A DNA stretch of 64,000 bases from Ancylobacter sp. IITR112 (GTDB lineage Bacteria > Pseudomonadota > Alphaproteobacteria > Rhizobiales > Xanthobacteraceae): positions 868,001 to 932,000 of the forward strand of contig NZ_JBGCUS010000001.1 of NCBI RefSeq assembly GCF_041415945.1, written 5' to 3'. Of the stretch, positions 46,180-53,800 are shown piece by piece. Position numbers and translations under genes: made by a program. Each line of letters starts with the position of its first letter. Position 1 is the stretch's first letter. The notes beneath the pieces were generated by a model that ran no database searches, was not told where the DNA came from, and saw nothing but the letters and a program-made list of their open reading frames with translations.

Positions 46180-46298
46180 CCCTCACACGGCACGGCTGAA
46201 CCCGACCCCTCACAAAGGGCGGAACGTGCAATCCGCACGTCGCTGCAAGGGCCGCCGCTCACCCCGACCCCATGACGTGCGGCAAGGAGCGCAAAAGG

Positions 46299-46958
46299 AT
46301 GGCAATCTTCCTCGCAGCAATGATCGAGCGGCCCGCGGCGGCTTCCTCGACAGCCTACGCTCTTCGGTTTTTCCTTGTCGGGGCACTGCTCCTGGCACTG
46401 CAGGCTGCGGCCGAGGCACATCAGCCTCGAACAAATACCGAAAATGACTTGCCACGTGGACTTGAGATCCCGGCAATCACTCACTCCGATATGGCGTTTG
46501 TGTCTGCCTACTTCGGCTCCATCATCGCCCTGGCCGACAGGCAGACACGCACGGACGATCGGTTCCGCCGACTGCTGAACTATACGAAAATTCAGCGAAT
46601 GTATTGCCTTTGGGGCCTTATCCCAAGAGCGATCGAGAATGAGGCAAGCAGCTTCAACCTTTGCTCCCACGCTTATCTGGCCGGGGCTTGGGCGCTCCTT
46701 CAAGACTTGGCGACCAAGGCAATGGCCCGCGAGGAGGCAAACGAAATCGTCGCGGCAGTTGAAAGAGATCGGGCGATGTCTCCAACTTTTGTACTCTGCG
46801 AGAGCAGCGTGGAGATTTTTCATACTGGCGAATTCATCGTGCCACTTCGGCCAGTCGCGGTCGCTGGCTGGCTTTTCTGTTTTGCTGTGGCTGGTGGCTT
46901 GACTGCCGCTTTCGGGCGCGCTGCCGTTACCAAAGCGTCGAGCAGGATGCGTCCCTGA
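46299..46958 (+). CDS. Hypothetical exported membrane protein
   Basis: A 219-aa protein that I do not recognise. It has a signal-like N-terminal hydrophobic stretch (ALRFFLVGALLLALQAAAEAH, possible cleavage after AEA) and a C-terminal membrane span (VAVAGWLFCFAVAGGLTAAF) before a basic tail. The central domain contains DMAFVSAYFGSIIALADRQTR and three Cys (MYCLWG, FNLCSH, FVLCES). The predicted topology is a periplasmic domain anchored at the C-terminus. The ATG at 46299 follows AAGGAGCGCAAAAGG. It lies between cbtA and the unknown gene at 46979, probably one operon with cbtBA and the CobW GTPase. Confidence 0.7.
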   Translation: MAIFLAAMIERPAAASSTAYALRFFLVGALLLALQAAAEAHQPRTNTENDLPRGLEIPAITHSDMAFVSAYFGSIIALADRQTRTDDRFRRLLNYTKIQRMYCLWGLIPRAIENEASSFNLCSHAYLAGAWALLQDLATKAMAREEANEIVAAVERDRAMSPTFVLCESSVEIFHTGEFIVPLRPVAVAGWLFCFAVAGGLTAAFGRAAVTKASSRMRP

Positions 46959-46978
46959 AACGCGGACGGAGCCAGACA

Positions 46979-47959
46979 ATGGATGGGACGGAGACATCCT
47001 GCACGCCGGACGCCGTCTTTGCCTGGCTCGCAGAGGTCGTTGCCGATCCCGACTGCACCCTCAGTCTCGGGGCGTTCGGCGCCATCGGACAGTTCCCGTG
47101 TGAACCTCGCATCTTCGTTGATGTCAGTGATGACCGGATCAAGGCAGAAACAGCGACCGCGGCCATTGATCTGATTTTAAGCAAAACGATGCGACCGCTT
47201 GCCTTTGAAACGATCAGCTCGGATCCACAAGGCTGGAACCAAGGCATCGCGCTTTGCCTCCCGGAAGTATCTGCCCGAATGTCCGGGCGCACGATATTCA
47301 CAGCGATCGGGCCGGATGTGGATGCCTTCGAGGCATCCCAGCGAAATCTGCAATGCTATGATTTCGGATTTGGAACGCGCTATGCAGACGTCTGTGTCCG
47401 CACCTTGGCAGGCTCGGGCGAATGCGTTTCCCCGCGACCGGGCATGGCAGGCGAACTAGCCGACTTCATGCAACAATTTCGTCACGACACCTGGATCTTC
47501 AAGACGGCCCTCGGGCGCATCGAAACCCGCTACTCGGAACGGTGGCACGTCATTCCGAGCCTGCTTTCCGGCAGTGCAACGCACTCCAATGCCATACCAA
47601 TCCCAGCCGGCTTCATCCCTGTTGCCTATGTCTTCCCGCCCACGTCACGTTCTGTCGGCACCACTAACGCAATGGCCCACCATCGATCATTTCAGCAGTT
47701 GATCGACCGCTACGGCGACAGGTCTCTCGCTCGCTTCAAACGCGAGGTCGAGGGCATGCTTGATCTGTCCTTGCCGCCCGACGCCTTGGACACCCTGCTC
47801 GGCCACAAGCGTTCTCCGACACGTGCGGAAATAGCCTGCATACGGATCGCGCTTCGACAGCGCCGTTGGCGACGAGGAGAGTGCGACCGCCCGAATTGGG
47901 AGCGTGCCTTTGACAGGCCGCTCTCGCAACAATCGACACCGACCTCAATTCCGACATAA
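46979..47959 (+). CDS. Hypothetical protein upstream of the CobW GTPase
   Basis: A 326-aa soluble protein without recognised family. The N-terminal part (CTPDAVFAWLAEVVADPDCTLSLGAFGAIGQF) and a central domain with LGRIETRYSERWHVIPSLLSGSATHSNAIPIPAGF are followed by a helical, Arg-rich tail (AEIACIRIALRQRRWRRGE). Several Cys and His residues are spread through it but no clear metal motif is visible. It starts 20 bp after the upstream gene with GGACGGAGCC as ribosome-binding site and ends 10 bp before the CobW gene. The tight spacing suggests a functional link to the metallochaperone GTPase. Confidence 0.7.
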   Translation: MDGTETSCTPDAVFAWLAEVVADPDCTLSLGAFGAIGQFPCEPRIFVDVSDDRIKAETATAAIDLILSKTMRPLAFETISSDPQGWNQGIALCLPEVSARMSGRTIFTAIGPDVDAFEASQRNLQCYDFGFGTRYADVCVRTLAGSGECVSPRPGMAGELADFMQQFRHDTWIFKTALGRIETRYSERWHVIPSLLSGSATHSNAIPIPAGFIPVAYVFPPTSRSVGTTNAMAHHRSFQQLIDRYGDRSLARFKREVEGMLDLSLPPDALDTLLGHKRSPTRAEIACIRIALRQRRWRRGECDRPNWERAFDRPLSQQSTPTSIPT

Positions 47960-47969
47960 GGATAGTGCG

Positions 47970-48953
47970 ATGCCCCCCGCCAACACTGCGACCACCCGCA
48001 TCCCAGCCACTGTCGTCACCGGCTTTCTCGGTTCCGGCAAGACAACACTGATAAATCATATCCTTCACAAGGAGCATGGCAAGAAGATCGCCGTGATCGT
48101 CAACGAATTCGGCGAGATCAGCATCGACGGGCAGCTTATCGTGAAGGAGGACCAAGCCGAGTTGGTCGAGTTCAATAACGGTTGCCTTTGCTGCACCGTT
48201 CGAGGTGATCTGATCGAGACGCTGCAACGACTGCAGGAGCGGACAGGCGATCTCGCCGGCATCCTAATCGAAACCACAGGCCTTGCCGATCCTGCGCCAG
48301 TCGCTTCGACGTTTTTCGTCGCCGACGAGGTGAAAAACCATATCCAGCTCGATGCATTCGTCACGCTGGTCGATGCAGTCAACATCAATGCAAATCTTGA
48401 CCAAAGCACCGAAGCTGTCGAGCAGGTTGCCTTCAGCGACATCATTCTGGTCAACAAGATCGATCTAGTCGATGCCAAACAATTGAAGACGGTCGAGGCC
48501 CGTATCCGGGCGCTCAATCCGCTGGCGCGGATCCACTTTACCAAAAACAGCGAGATCGATATCGGCAAAGTCATCGGTGTCGGGGCATTTGACCTCGTCC
48601 AGAAGCTGGAAGTGGATCCGGCATTCCTTGATGATCACGAGCATGAACACGACGATGACGTTGGATCGTTCGTTCTGGAAGAAAGCCGGCCGATTGATCT
48701 CAACCGCTTTTCCATCTGGCTGAACACCATCGCGCAGGAACGGGGACAGGATCTCTATCGCACGAAGGGCATCTTTCATGCACGCGGGTTCCCTCAACGC
48801 ATCGTATTCCAGAGCGTGAGGATGCTGACTACCATGCGTCAGGATCGGCCGTGGACAGACGATGAGCCTCGTGCATCGCAGTTTGTCGTCATTGGCAAAA
48901 ACCTCGACCGCGACGAGTTTGAACATGGGTTCAAGCAATGTATCGCCAGCTAG
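47970..48953 (+). CDS. CobW/P47K-family GTPase (COG0523 metallochaperone)
   Basis: A 327-aa G3E GTPase. Walker A is TGFLGSGKTTLINHIL, the metal-binding CxCC motif is NNGCLCCTVRGDLIE, switch/Walker B is ILIETTGLADPAPV, and the NKxD-like motif is LVNKIDLVDAK. A His/Asp-rich patch (DDHEHEHDDDVG) before the C-terminal CobW domain could store metal. COG0523 proteins deliver Zn, Co or Fe to target enzymes or chelatases (CobW in B12 synthesis, P47K with nitrile hydratase). With cbtBA at the head of its operon, cobalt is the likeliest metal. No nitrile hydratase or CobN is present in the window, so the client is unknown. ATG after ATAAGGATAGTGCG. Confidence 0.9.
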   Translation: MPPANTATTRIPATVVTGFLGSGKTTLINHILHKEHGKKIAVIVNEFGEISIDGQLIVKEDQAELVEFNNGCLCCTVRGDLIETLQRLQERTGDLAGILIETTGLADPAPVASTFFVADEVKNHIQLDAFVTLVDAVNINANLDQSTEAVEQVAFSDIILVNKIDLVDAKQLKTVEARIRALNPLARIHFTKNSEIDIGKVIGVGAFDLVQKLEVDPAFLDDHEHEHDDDVGSFVLEESRPIDLNRFSIWLNTIAQERGQDLYRTKGIFHARGFPQRIVFQSVRMLTTMRQDRPWTDDEPRASQFVVIGKNLDRDEFEHGFKQCIAS

Positions 48954-48963
48954 GTCTCGGCAT

Positions 48964-49350
48964 ATGAGCGGAGATCATTTCACGGCGGAGACCGGACGAG
49001 ATGGGCGCTCAAGCCACGAGCCGGTGTATCGTATCCACGTTTTCTGTTGCACCAACGAGCGACCGCCGACCCACTGGCGGGGCTCCTGCGGCGGCAAGCG
49101 CGGCCGGCAACTTTGTGACTACATGTGCCGCCTTGTGATGGCACATGGCGTGCGGCGCGTCCGTATTAACCACGCTGGTTGCATGAATGTCTGCGACCAC
49201 GGTCCAGTTATGGTCATTTACCCGGAATCCATCTGGTACAGATTTGAAAACGAGACTGATATTGCCGAAATTTTTCACACTCACATCGTTGGAGGTGGGC
49301 GAGTGGAGAGGCTTATTCTCTCGATTGATCCCGAACGCGTCCATGGATAG
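48964..49350 (+). CDS. Thioredoxin-like [2Fe-2S] ferredoxin
   Basis: A 128-aa protein with the thioredoxin-fold ferredoxin pattern. The first Cys pair region is HVFCCTNERPPTHWRGSCG, and the second is INHAGCMNVCDHGPVMVIYPESIWY, giving the four cluster ligands in the C-x(10-12)-C...C-x3-C arrangement. Family members of about 100 aa are electron carriers, sometimes linked to cobalamin synthesis (CobW-adjacent ferredoxins). It starts 10 bp after the CobW stop codon and is the last gene of the operon. The first 20 residues form a polar extension. Confidence 0.85.
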   Translation: MSGDHFTAETGRDGRSSHEPVYRIHVFCCTNERPPTHWRGSCGGKRGRQLCDYMCRLVMAHGVRRVRINHAGCMNVCDHGPVMVIYPESIWYRFENETDIAEIFHTHIVGGGRVERLILSIDPERVHG

Positions 49351-49512
49351 CGCGAATGTCGATCGTCTGCTCAAAGTAAACCCGCGACATCTGATTGACG
49401 CCCGATCTATGGCGCCTCCTTGAGGGGCCCGGGTCTTTGGCGGATAAGCTGGACCACACCCTGCTAATCGCGAGTTCCCTTCGCTCTCGCAGGTCGCGGC
49501 CAGGCAAGTCCC

Positions 49513-49884
49513 TCAAATCAAGTCGTCGATCTTCACCGACAGGGCATCGGCGATCTTCTTGAGCGTTGTCACGGTGCCGTCGCGCTTGCCTGTTTCGATC
49601 TGCGATAGGAAGGCCTGCGCGATGCCGGCTTTCTCGGCCAGCGAGCTAGCGGACAGGCCACGGTGTTCCCGCCAAACGCGGATGGCATTCTCGCCGGCCA
49701 CGAGGCGATCAACAATGGCAGCGGGCACGAGTTCTTCTTCACCGCTGGCGAGGCGCTCCTTGAAACGGCGCACGGTCGCGATGTCGGCGGCATCCTCAGC
49801 GGCGGCGACGAGCGCTTCATAATCGGCCTCCGGCAGGACAACCAGACGGTCGCCGGCCGGGGTGGTGATGATCTGGGTGTTCAT
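49513..49884 (-). CDS. Antitoxin with Phd-like N-terminus and XRE helix-turn-helix
   Basis: A 123-aa protein. The first 45 residues (ITTPAGDRLVVLPEADYEALVAAAEDAAD) resemble Phd/YefM-type antitoxin starts, and the C-terminal half is an XRE HTH (IRVWREHRGLSASSLAEKAGIAQAFLSQIETGKRDGTV in pieces). It follows the toxin gene by 17 bp on the same strand, the HigBA order (toxin first). It should neutralise the toxin and repress the operon through the palindromes at 50167-50206. Confidence 0.87.
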   Translation of the reverse strand: MNTQIITTPAGDRLVVLPEADYEALVAAAEDAADIATVRRFKERLASGEEELVPAAIVDRLVAGENAIRVWREHRGLSASSLAEKAGIAQAFLSQIETGKRDGTVTTLKKIADALSVKIDDLI

Positions 49885-49901
49885 GGCGGCTCTCCTTGGC
49901 C

Positions 49902-50156
49902 TCAGTCGTAGACATTTCCGCGCGGGGCAACCCGGATGATCGAGATCACACGCCCATCTTCAGCGAAGACGACGCGCCAGTCGCCGATCCGCAGGCGATA
50001 GGTGCCCGGCTCACCCTTCAAGGCCTTGACGTTGTTCGCTAGGCTCGCCGGATCGGCAGCATATTGGCCGATCTTGCCCATGATCGTTTCAGCGACGTTC
50101 CGCGGCATCTTTCGCAGGACACGCAAGGCGTCTTTGCTGTAAGCGACCTCTTTCAT
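49902..50156 (-). CDS. RelE/ParE-superfamily toxin
   Basis: An 84-aa protein with the RelE fold pattern: YSKDALRVLRKMPRNVAETIMGKI, then LKGEPGTYRLRIGDWRVVFAEDGRVISIIRVAPRGNVY. The basic GxYRLRxGDWRVxF core and C-terminal Arg match ribosome-dependent mRNA interferases of the RelE/HigB group. It is the first gene of a toxin-antitoxin operon located near the right end of the mobile element, where such pairs commonly stabilise the element. Confidence 0.88.
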   Translation of the reverse strand: MKEVAYSKDALRVLRKMPRNVAETIMGKIGQYAADPASLANNVKALKGEPGTYRLRIGDWRVVFAEDGRVISIIRVAPRGNVYD

Positions 50157-50166
50157 GGGGCAAAAT

Positions 50167-50206
50167 ATAGCATAATGCTATGACGGTGGCTATAGCGGAA
50201 TGCTGC
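50167..50206 (-). promoter_or_regulatory. Toxin-antitoxin operator palindromes
   Basis: ATAGCATAATGCTAT (50167-50181) is a perfect 7-bp-arm palindrome just upstream of the toxin ATG. A related sequence ATAGCGGAATGCTGC lies 25 bp further (50192-50206). The spacing of about two and a half turns and position fit autoregulation by the XRE antitoxin, probably over the toxin promoter. Confidence 0.7.
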
Positions 50207-50543
50207 CGCACGAAAGTTCGAATCGCCGCGCTCATCAAGAGGGGGAATCGAATCCCGACTTTCGACGTGAGAGGGGCCGATCTCAACGGTAGCGTGGAGA
50301 TATTGCTGCGGAAGTTCTCTCGGCTGAGATCGGTGATGAAGCGGAAGCCGCCTTCCTTCCATCTTGGGCCTTTTAGTTCGCATTCTGCGGATGTTCGTTT
50401 ATGATGCGAATGCGCGCATGATTGCAAGTATAGCGATTTATAATCTGCGAATTTTTAGTCTAAACTATGTTGGTATTACTGTTGGTATCAATTTCGGACG
50501 CTGGCGAAAAACTGAATAAATACAATGCTCATTCGAGCCTATT
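50207..50543. other. Right end of the element, non-coding
   Basis: About 340 bp without a supported gene. It contains the TGTTGGTA pair at 50468-50487. A short inverted-repeat-rich stretch lies near 50385-50425 (CGCATTCTG, GATGCGAATGCG). It ends at attR. Confidence 0.45.
50468..50487 (+). promoter_or_regulatory. Integrase arm-like repeat pair, right end
   Basis: TGTTGGTA at 50468-50475 and 50480-50487, 12-bp period, 57 bp inside attR. Sequence and spacing equal the pair at 19097-19116, supporting a common integrase-binding function. Confidence 0.5.
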
Positions 50544-50563
50544 GACCATCGAGTGGGAGTGAA
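50544..50563 (+). other. attR: 20-nt copy of the guaA 3' end
   Basis: Exact copy of 18963-18982 (gaccatcgagtgggagtgaa), including the guaA stop codon, but with no guaA sequence upstream of it. This marks the right junction of the integrated element. Flanking bases differ (CTAG after attL, TCTG after attR). Confidence 0.88.
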
Positions 50564-50645
50564 TCTGAGGGCTGGGTATGTGGGCGGCTTCTCGGCGCAC
50601 AGCTCCACCAAGAAGGGCACGCTTCGGTTCTCGGTGAACTTCTGA
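50559..50645 (+). pseudogene. 3' remnant of an outer-membrane beta-barrel protein gene
   Basis: The frame from 50559 reads VNLRAGYVGGFSAHSS then TKKGTLRFSVNF and stop. This alternating pattern ending in Phe is typical of the last strands of autotransporter/porin barrels. No start or upstream gene exists in this frame because attR interrupts it. It is too short for certainty, but it would be an odd coincidence. It suggests that DNA right of attR is itself rearranged. Confidence 0.35.
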
Positions 50646-50692
50646 CGCCCGAGCGGTTGGTGCATCCGCCTCACATCGTTTCAGGCCGTTTC

Positions 50693-50728
50693 CTGGACAG
50701 CCGGAAGCTGGCGCTTCCGTCTGTCCAG
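50693..50728. other. 36-nt near-perfect hairpin between attR and the P450 gene
   Basis: CTGGACAG-C-CGGAAG (50693-50707) pairs with CTTCCG-T-CTGTCCAG (50714-50728), leaving one C-T mismatch and a six-base loop. It lies 109 bp after the end of the P450 gene (minus strand). No T-run follows on either strand. It may be a transcript-end hairpin or a REP-like element. Confidence 0.5.
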
Positions 50729-50836
50729 CGGAGGCTGGCTCCGTCGCTGGGGTACTGAAGCGAGACGGGGAAGGCGGGGCCTCGCGCGGCCGACCCTTCT
50801 TGTCGCGCTCATCCAGTCCTTCCGGCGCATGCTCTG

Positions 50837-53800
50837 TCAGTTGGAAGCCCACACGTCCTGCAGATAGCTGCCGGAGGCCTCCAGTTCGGCGAGACGGGGG
50901 ACGCCGAGAATGTCGCTGAAAGCCGCATGCACGTCGGGCGCCATGGTGCGCGCATTCCCGCAGATCAGGATGGCCGCCCCTTGTTGCACCAGTTCCCGTA
51001 CCCGTGCGGCATGGGTCCGCAACAGATCCTGCACATAGGTCTTGGGCGTGCCCTGCCGGCGGGAGAAGGCCACCGCCAGAAGCTCCAGCGTGCCTTCGTC
51101 GCGATAGGCTTCCAGTTCTTCCCGATAGAGGAAGTCGCCGTCATTGCGACAACCGAAGAACAGCAGAACCGGGCCGCAGTCGATCCCGCTCGTGCGCAGC
51201 GCGTGGCGCTGCTGGATGAAGCCACGCAAAGGGGCGATGCCGGTGCCGGGGCCCACCAGGATAAGCGGCACCGAGGGGGCGTCGGGCAAATGGAAGGAAC
51301 TGCCGGTGTCCTTCACCACCACGCGCACCACCCCGCCTTCGGCGCAGCCGCCGAGATAGGCACTGCACAGGCCCTCCTGCATCTGGCCGTCGACACCGGC
51401 GAAGCGGTGCGCCCCAACGGTGAGGCTGCAACTGTCCGGCGACAGCAGCGGCGAGGATGAGATGGAATAATAGCGGGGCTTCAGCGCTGGCCGCAGGCTG
51501 AGCAGAGTCGCCAGGTCCAGCCGCACGGAGGGCACCTGCGCCAGGAGATCCATCAGGCGCGGCTTGCCGGCGGCGAGCGCGGGGAAGTCGGCCAGCCATT
51601 GGGCGATGCGTTGCTGATCCGGCGGGCAACGGGCCGCCTCGGCCCAGGCCCGCAGCTCGCGGCGCGTCACCGGGCCGGCGAGGTCGACATGGTCGGCGAG
51701 CAGGTCGGCTACTTTCACCGGCATGCCGAAGGGCAGACGGCTTTCCGTCTCCGCATGCGGAGTCAGGGCTGTCAAAAGCACCGTCGCGTCCGGTGCCAGG
51801 CCGCAATGGGCCGCTGCCGCCTCCACCAGCGCCGCCGGGTTGCGGGGGAAAACGCCAAGATGATCGCCGGCGGAATAGCGGGTGCCGGGCGGCAGGGGCA
51901 GTTCGATATGGCGGGTCGAGCCGGGAGAGTCGGGCGCCTGCAGCTCCCGATTAAGCCGCACCTTGCTCAGCACTGCGTCCTTGTCGAGCAGCGTAGCCGT
52001 GCTTGGCAAGGCGCCGGCCGCCGCGCCGGCGAAATTCACCACTTCCACCTTGATGGCCGGCCTGTCCGCAGCCTCTGATTCCGGCGCGGTGCCCGTGAAG
52101 CCACCGAGCGCGGGCCACAAGCGTGTGGTCCAGCTTTCTACCGCCGATTCAAAATCACCGTCCGCATCGGCCGCTCCCGTCTCCAGAAGGGCGGTGCCCC
52201 CACAGTCGGCGAGCCGGGCGGCGACCGTTTGCGGGAATTTCTGGAAGGTTTGGCGCCACTGCGCATTTCCACAGCCGAGCACCGCGAACCTCACGCCATT
52301 GCAGGCGCCCTTCCCAGCCGTCTCCAGCCATTTCGCGAACCGGCTGGCATTGTCCGGCGGCGCACCATTATAGGTAGAGGTGACGATGACCACCGGCCCC
52401 TCGGTCAGCCAGGGCTGCCCTACCTGCTCGTCAAGTTCCGCCACGCGCGCGGCGAAGCCCCGGCTTCCGGCCTCCCGGGCGAGCGAAAGGGCGATCTCGC
52501 GGCAGCCTCCCATATTGGAGCCGTAGAGCACGCTCATGGCCCGGCCGCCCGCCACGGGGGTTGGCGCCGACTGCTCCTTGGGCGTCTCCGTCTTTACCGG
52601 AAAGCGGCCCTTCACCTCAGGCCGCCGCTCCAGCAGCATTTCCAGATTTTCCGGCTTCACCGTCAGCGCCTGCCGATGGTGCAGAACGTAATGGGGATTT
52701 TTGGGGCGCGCCGTGAAGCGCTGGATGAAGCGCGCCAGCACCATGCGCGCCTCCAGCAGGGCGAACTGGAAGCCGATGCAGGATCGCGCGCCCGTTCCGA
52801 AAGGGTGATACGCATCGGGATGGTGCTTGGCCTCCTCCGCGGGGAGGAAGCGGTCCGGGTTGAATGTGTGCGCGTCCGGTCCCCAGAAGCGGGGATTGGT
52901 GTGCAGTACCGTGAGTGCGATGAAGATCCGCTCCCCGGCCTTCACCTCGTAGCGCCCGTTGCCCACGGTGGTGTCGCGAGAGATGTGACGAGGGAAGACC
53001 GCCACCGGCGGGCAGAGCCGCAGCGCTTCCTTGAGAACGCGCTGCGTGTATTGCAGCCGGCCGCAATCCTCATAGGTGGGCACGTAGGAGAAATCCCGGC
53101 CGAGCACCTGATCCACTTCGGCGATGAGCTTTTCCACCACCTCCGGATGCTTCCAGAGAAGATAGAGCGTGTAGGAAAGCAGCCCGCTCGTAGTCTCATG
53201 GCCCGCGATGAGCATGGCGATGAGTTGAACGCGGATATTGTCGTCCGGCAGCTTCTGGCCGGTCACCCGGTCCGGCGTGGTGAGCATCACCTGAAGCAGA
53301 TCGGCCGGCACCGGTTCGCCGCTGGCCATGAGGGCGCGACGCTCGCGGATGATGTCATCCACATGGTCCCTGAGGACCTGGTCGGCGGCCGCCCGCCTAC
53401 GGCGGGCCTCATGATAGAAGATTTCCGGCAGGAGGCGCTTCGGCTCCTCCATGGCATCCGCCAGAACCTCGTTCATCGCCTCCACGAATGGTGGCAGGTG
53501 AGGCGAGTCAATGGAGCCATATCGCTTGCTGAAGGCGGCATAGGAGATGGCCTCAAAGGTCATCCGGGTCATCAGCTCGGTGGCGAGAAAGGTGTCCTCC
53601 GGTCCCATCCTGTCCAGATGCGCCAGCATCTGGTCGGCCACCTCGACAATCCGGCCATAGTAGTTCTTCAGCGCGCCGGTGCCGAAGGCGGGGGCGAGAA
53701 TGCGGTGGGCCATGTGCCACAGCGGATCATCGTCGTTCGCCGTGATCAGTGCCCGGTCAAGGTTCCGGTCCTTGAGATTGCCGAGCCCACCCCGGCCTTC

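Larger units (their letters stand above)
45025..46248 (+). repeat. 1,224-bp direct repeat, copy 2 (promoter + cbtBA cassette)
   Basis: Appears identical to 25825-27048. Here it is followed by a different operon (46299-49350), so the same regulatory region and cobalt transporter genes head two unrelated gene sets. The leader hairpin is at 45106-45155. Recombination between the copies would remove or amplify the 19.2-kb segment between them. Confidence 0.95.
18963..50563 (+). mobile_element. 31.6-kb integrative and mobilizable element in the guaA 3' end
   Basis: The element is bounded by an exact 20-nt direct repeat that matches the guaA 3' end (18963-18982 and 50544-50563). Just inside the left repeat lie a tyrosine integrase and an AlpA-like protein, then a TraA relaxase, oriT and TraC/TraD-like genes. 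The right end holds a toxin-antitoxin pair. Integrase arm-like repeats (TGTTGGTA pairs) occur near both ends. No type IV secretion or coupling-protein genes are present, so it would need a helper for transfer. Cargo: tubulin-like/MoxR/VWA cluster, selO, amide operon, two cbtBA copies and a CobW GTPase. Confidence 0.88.
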
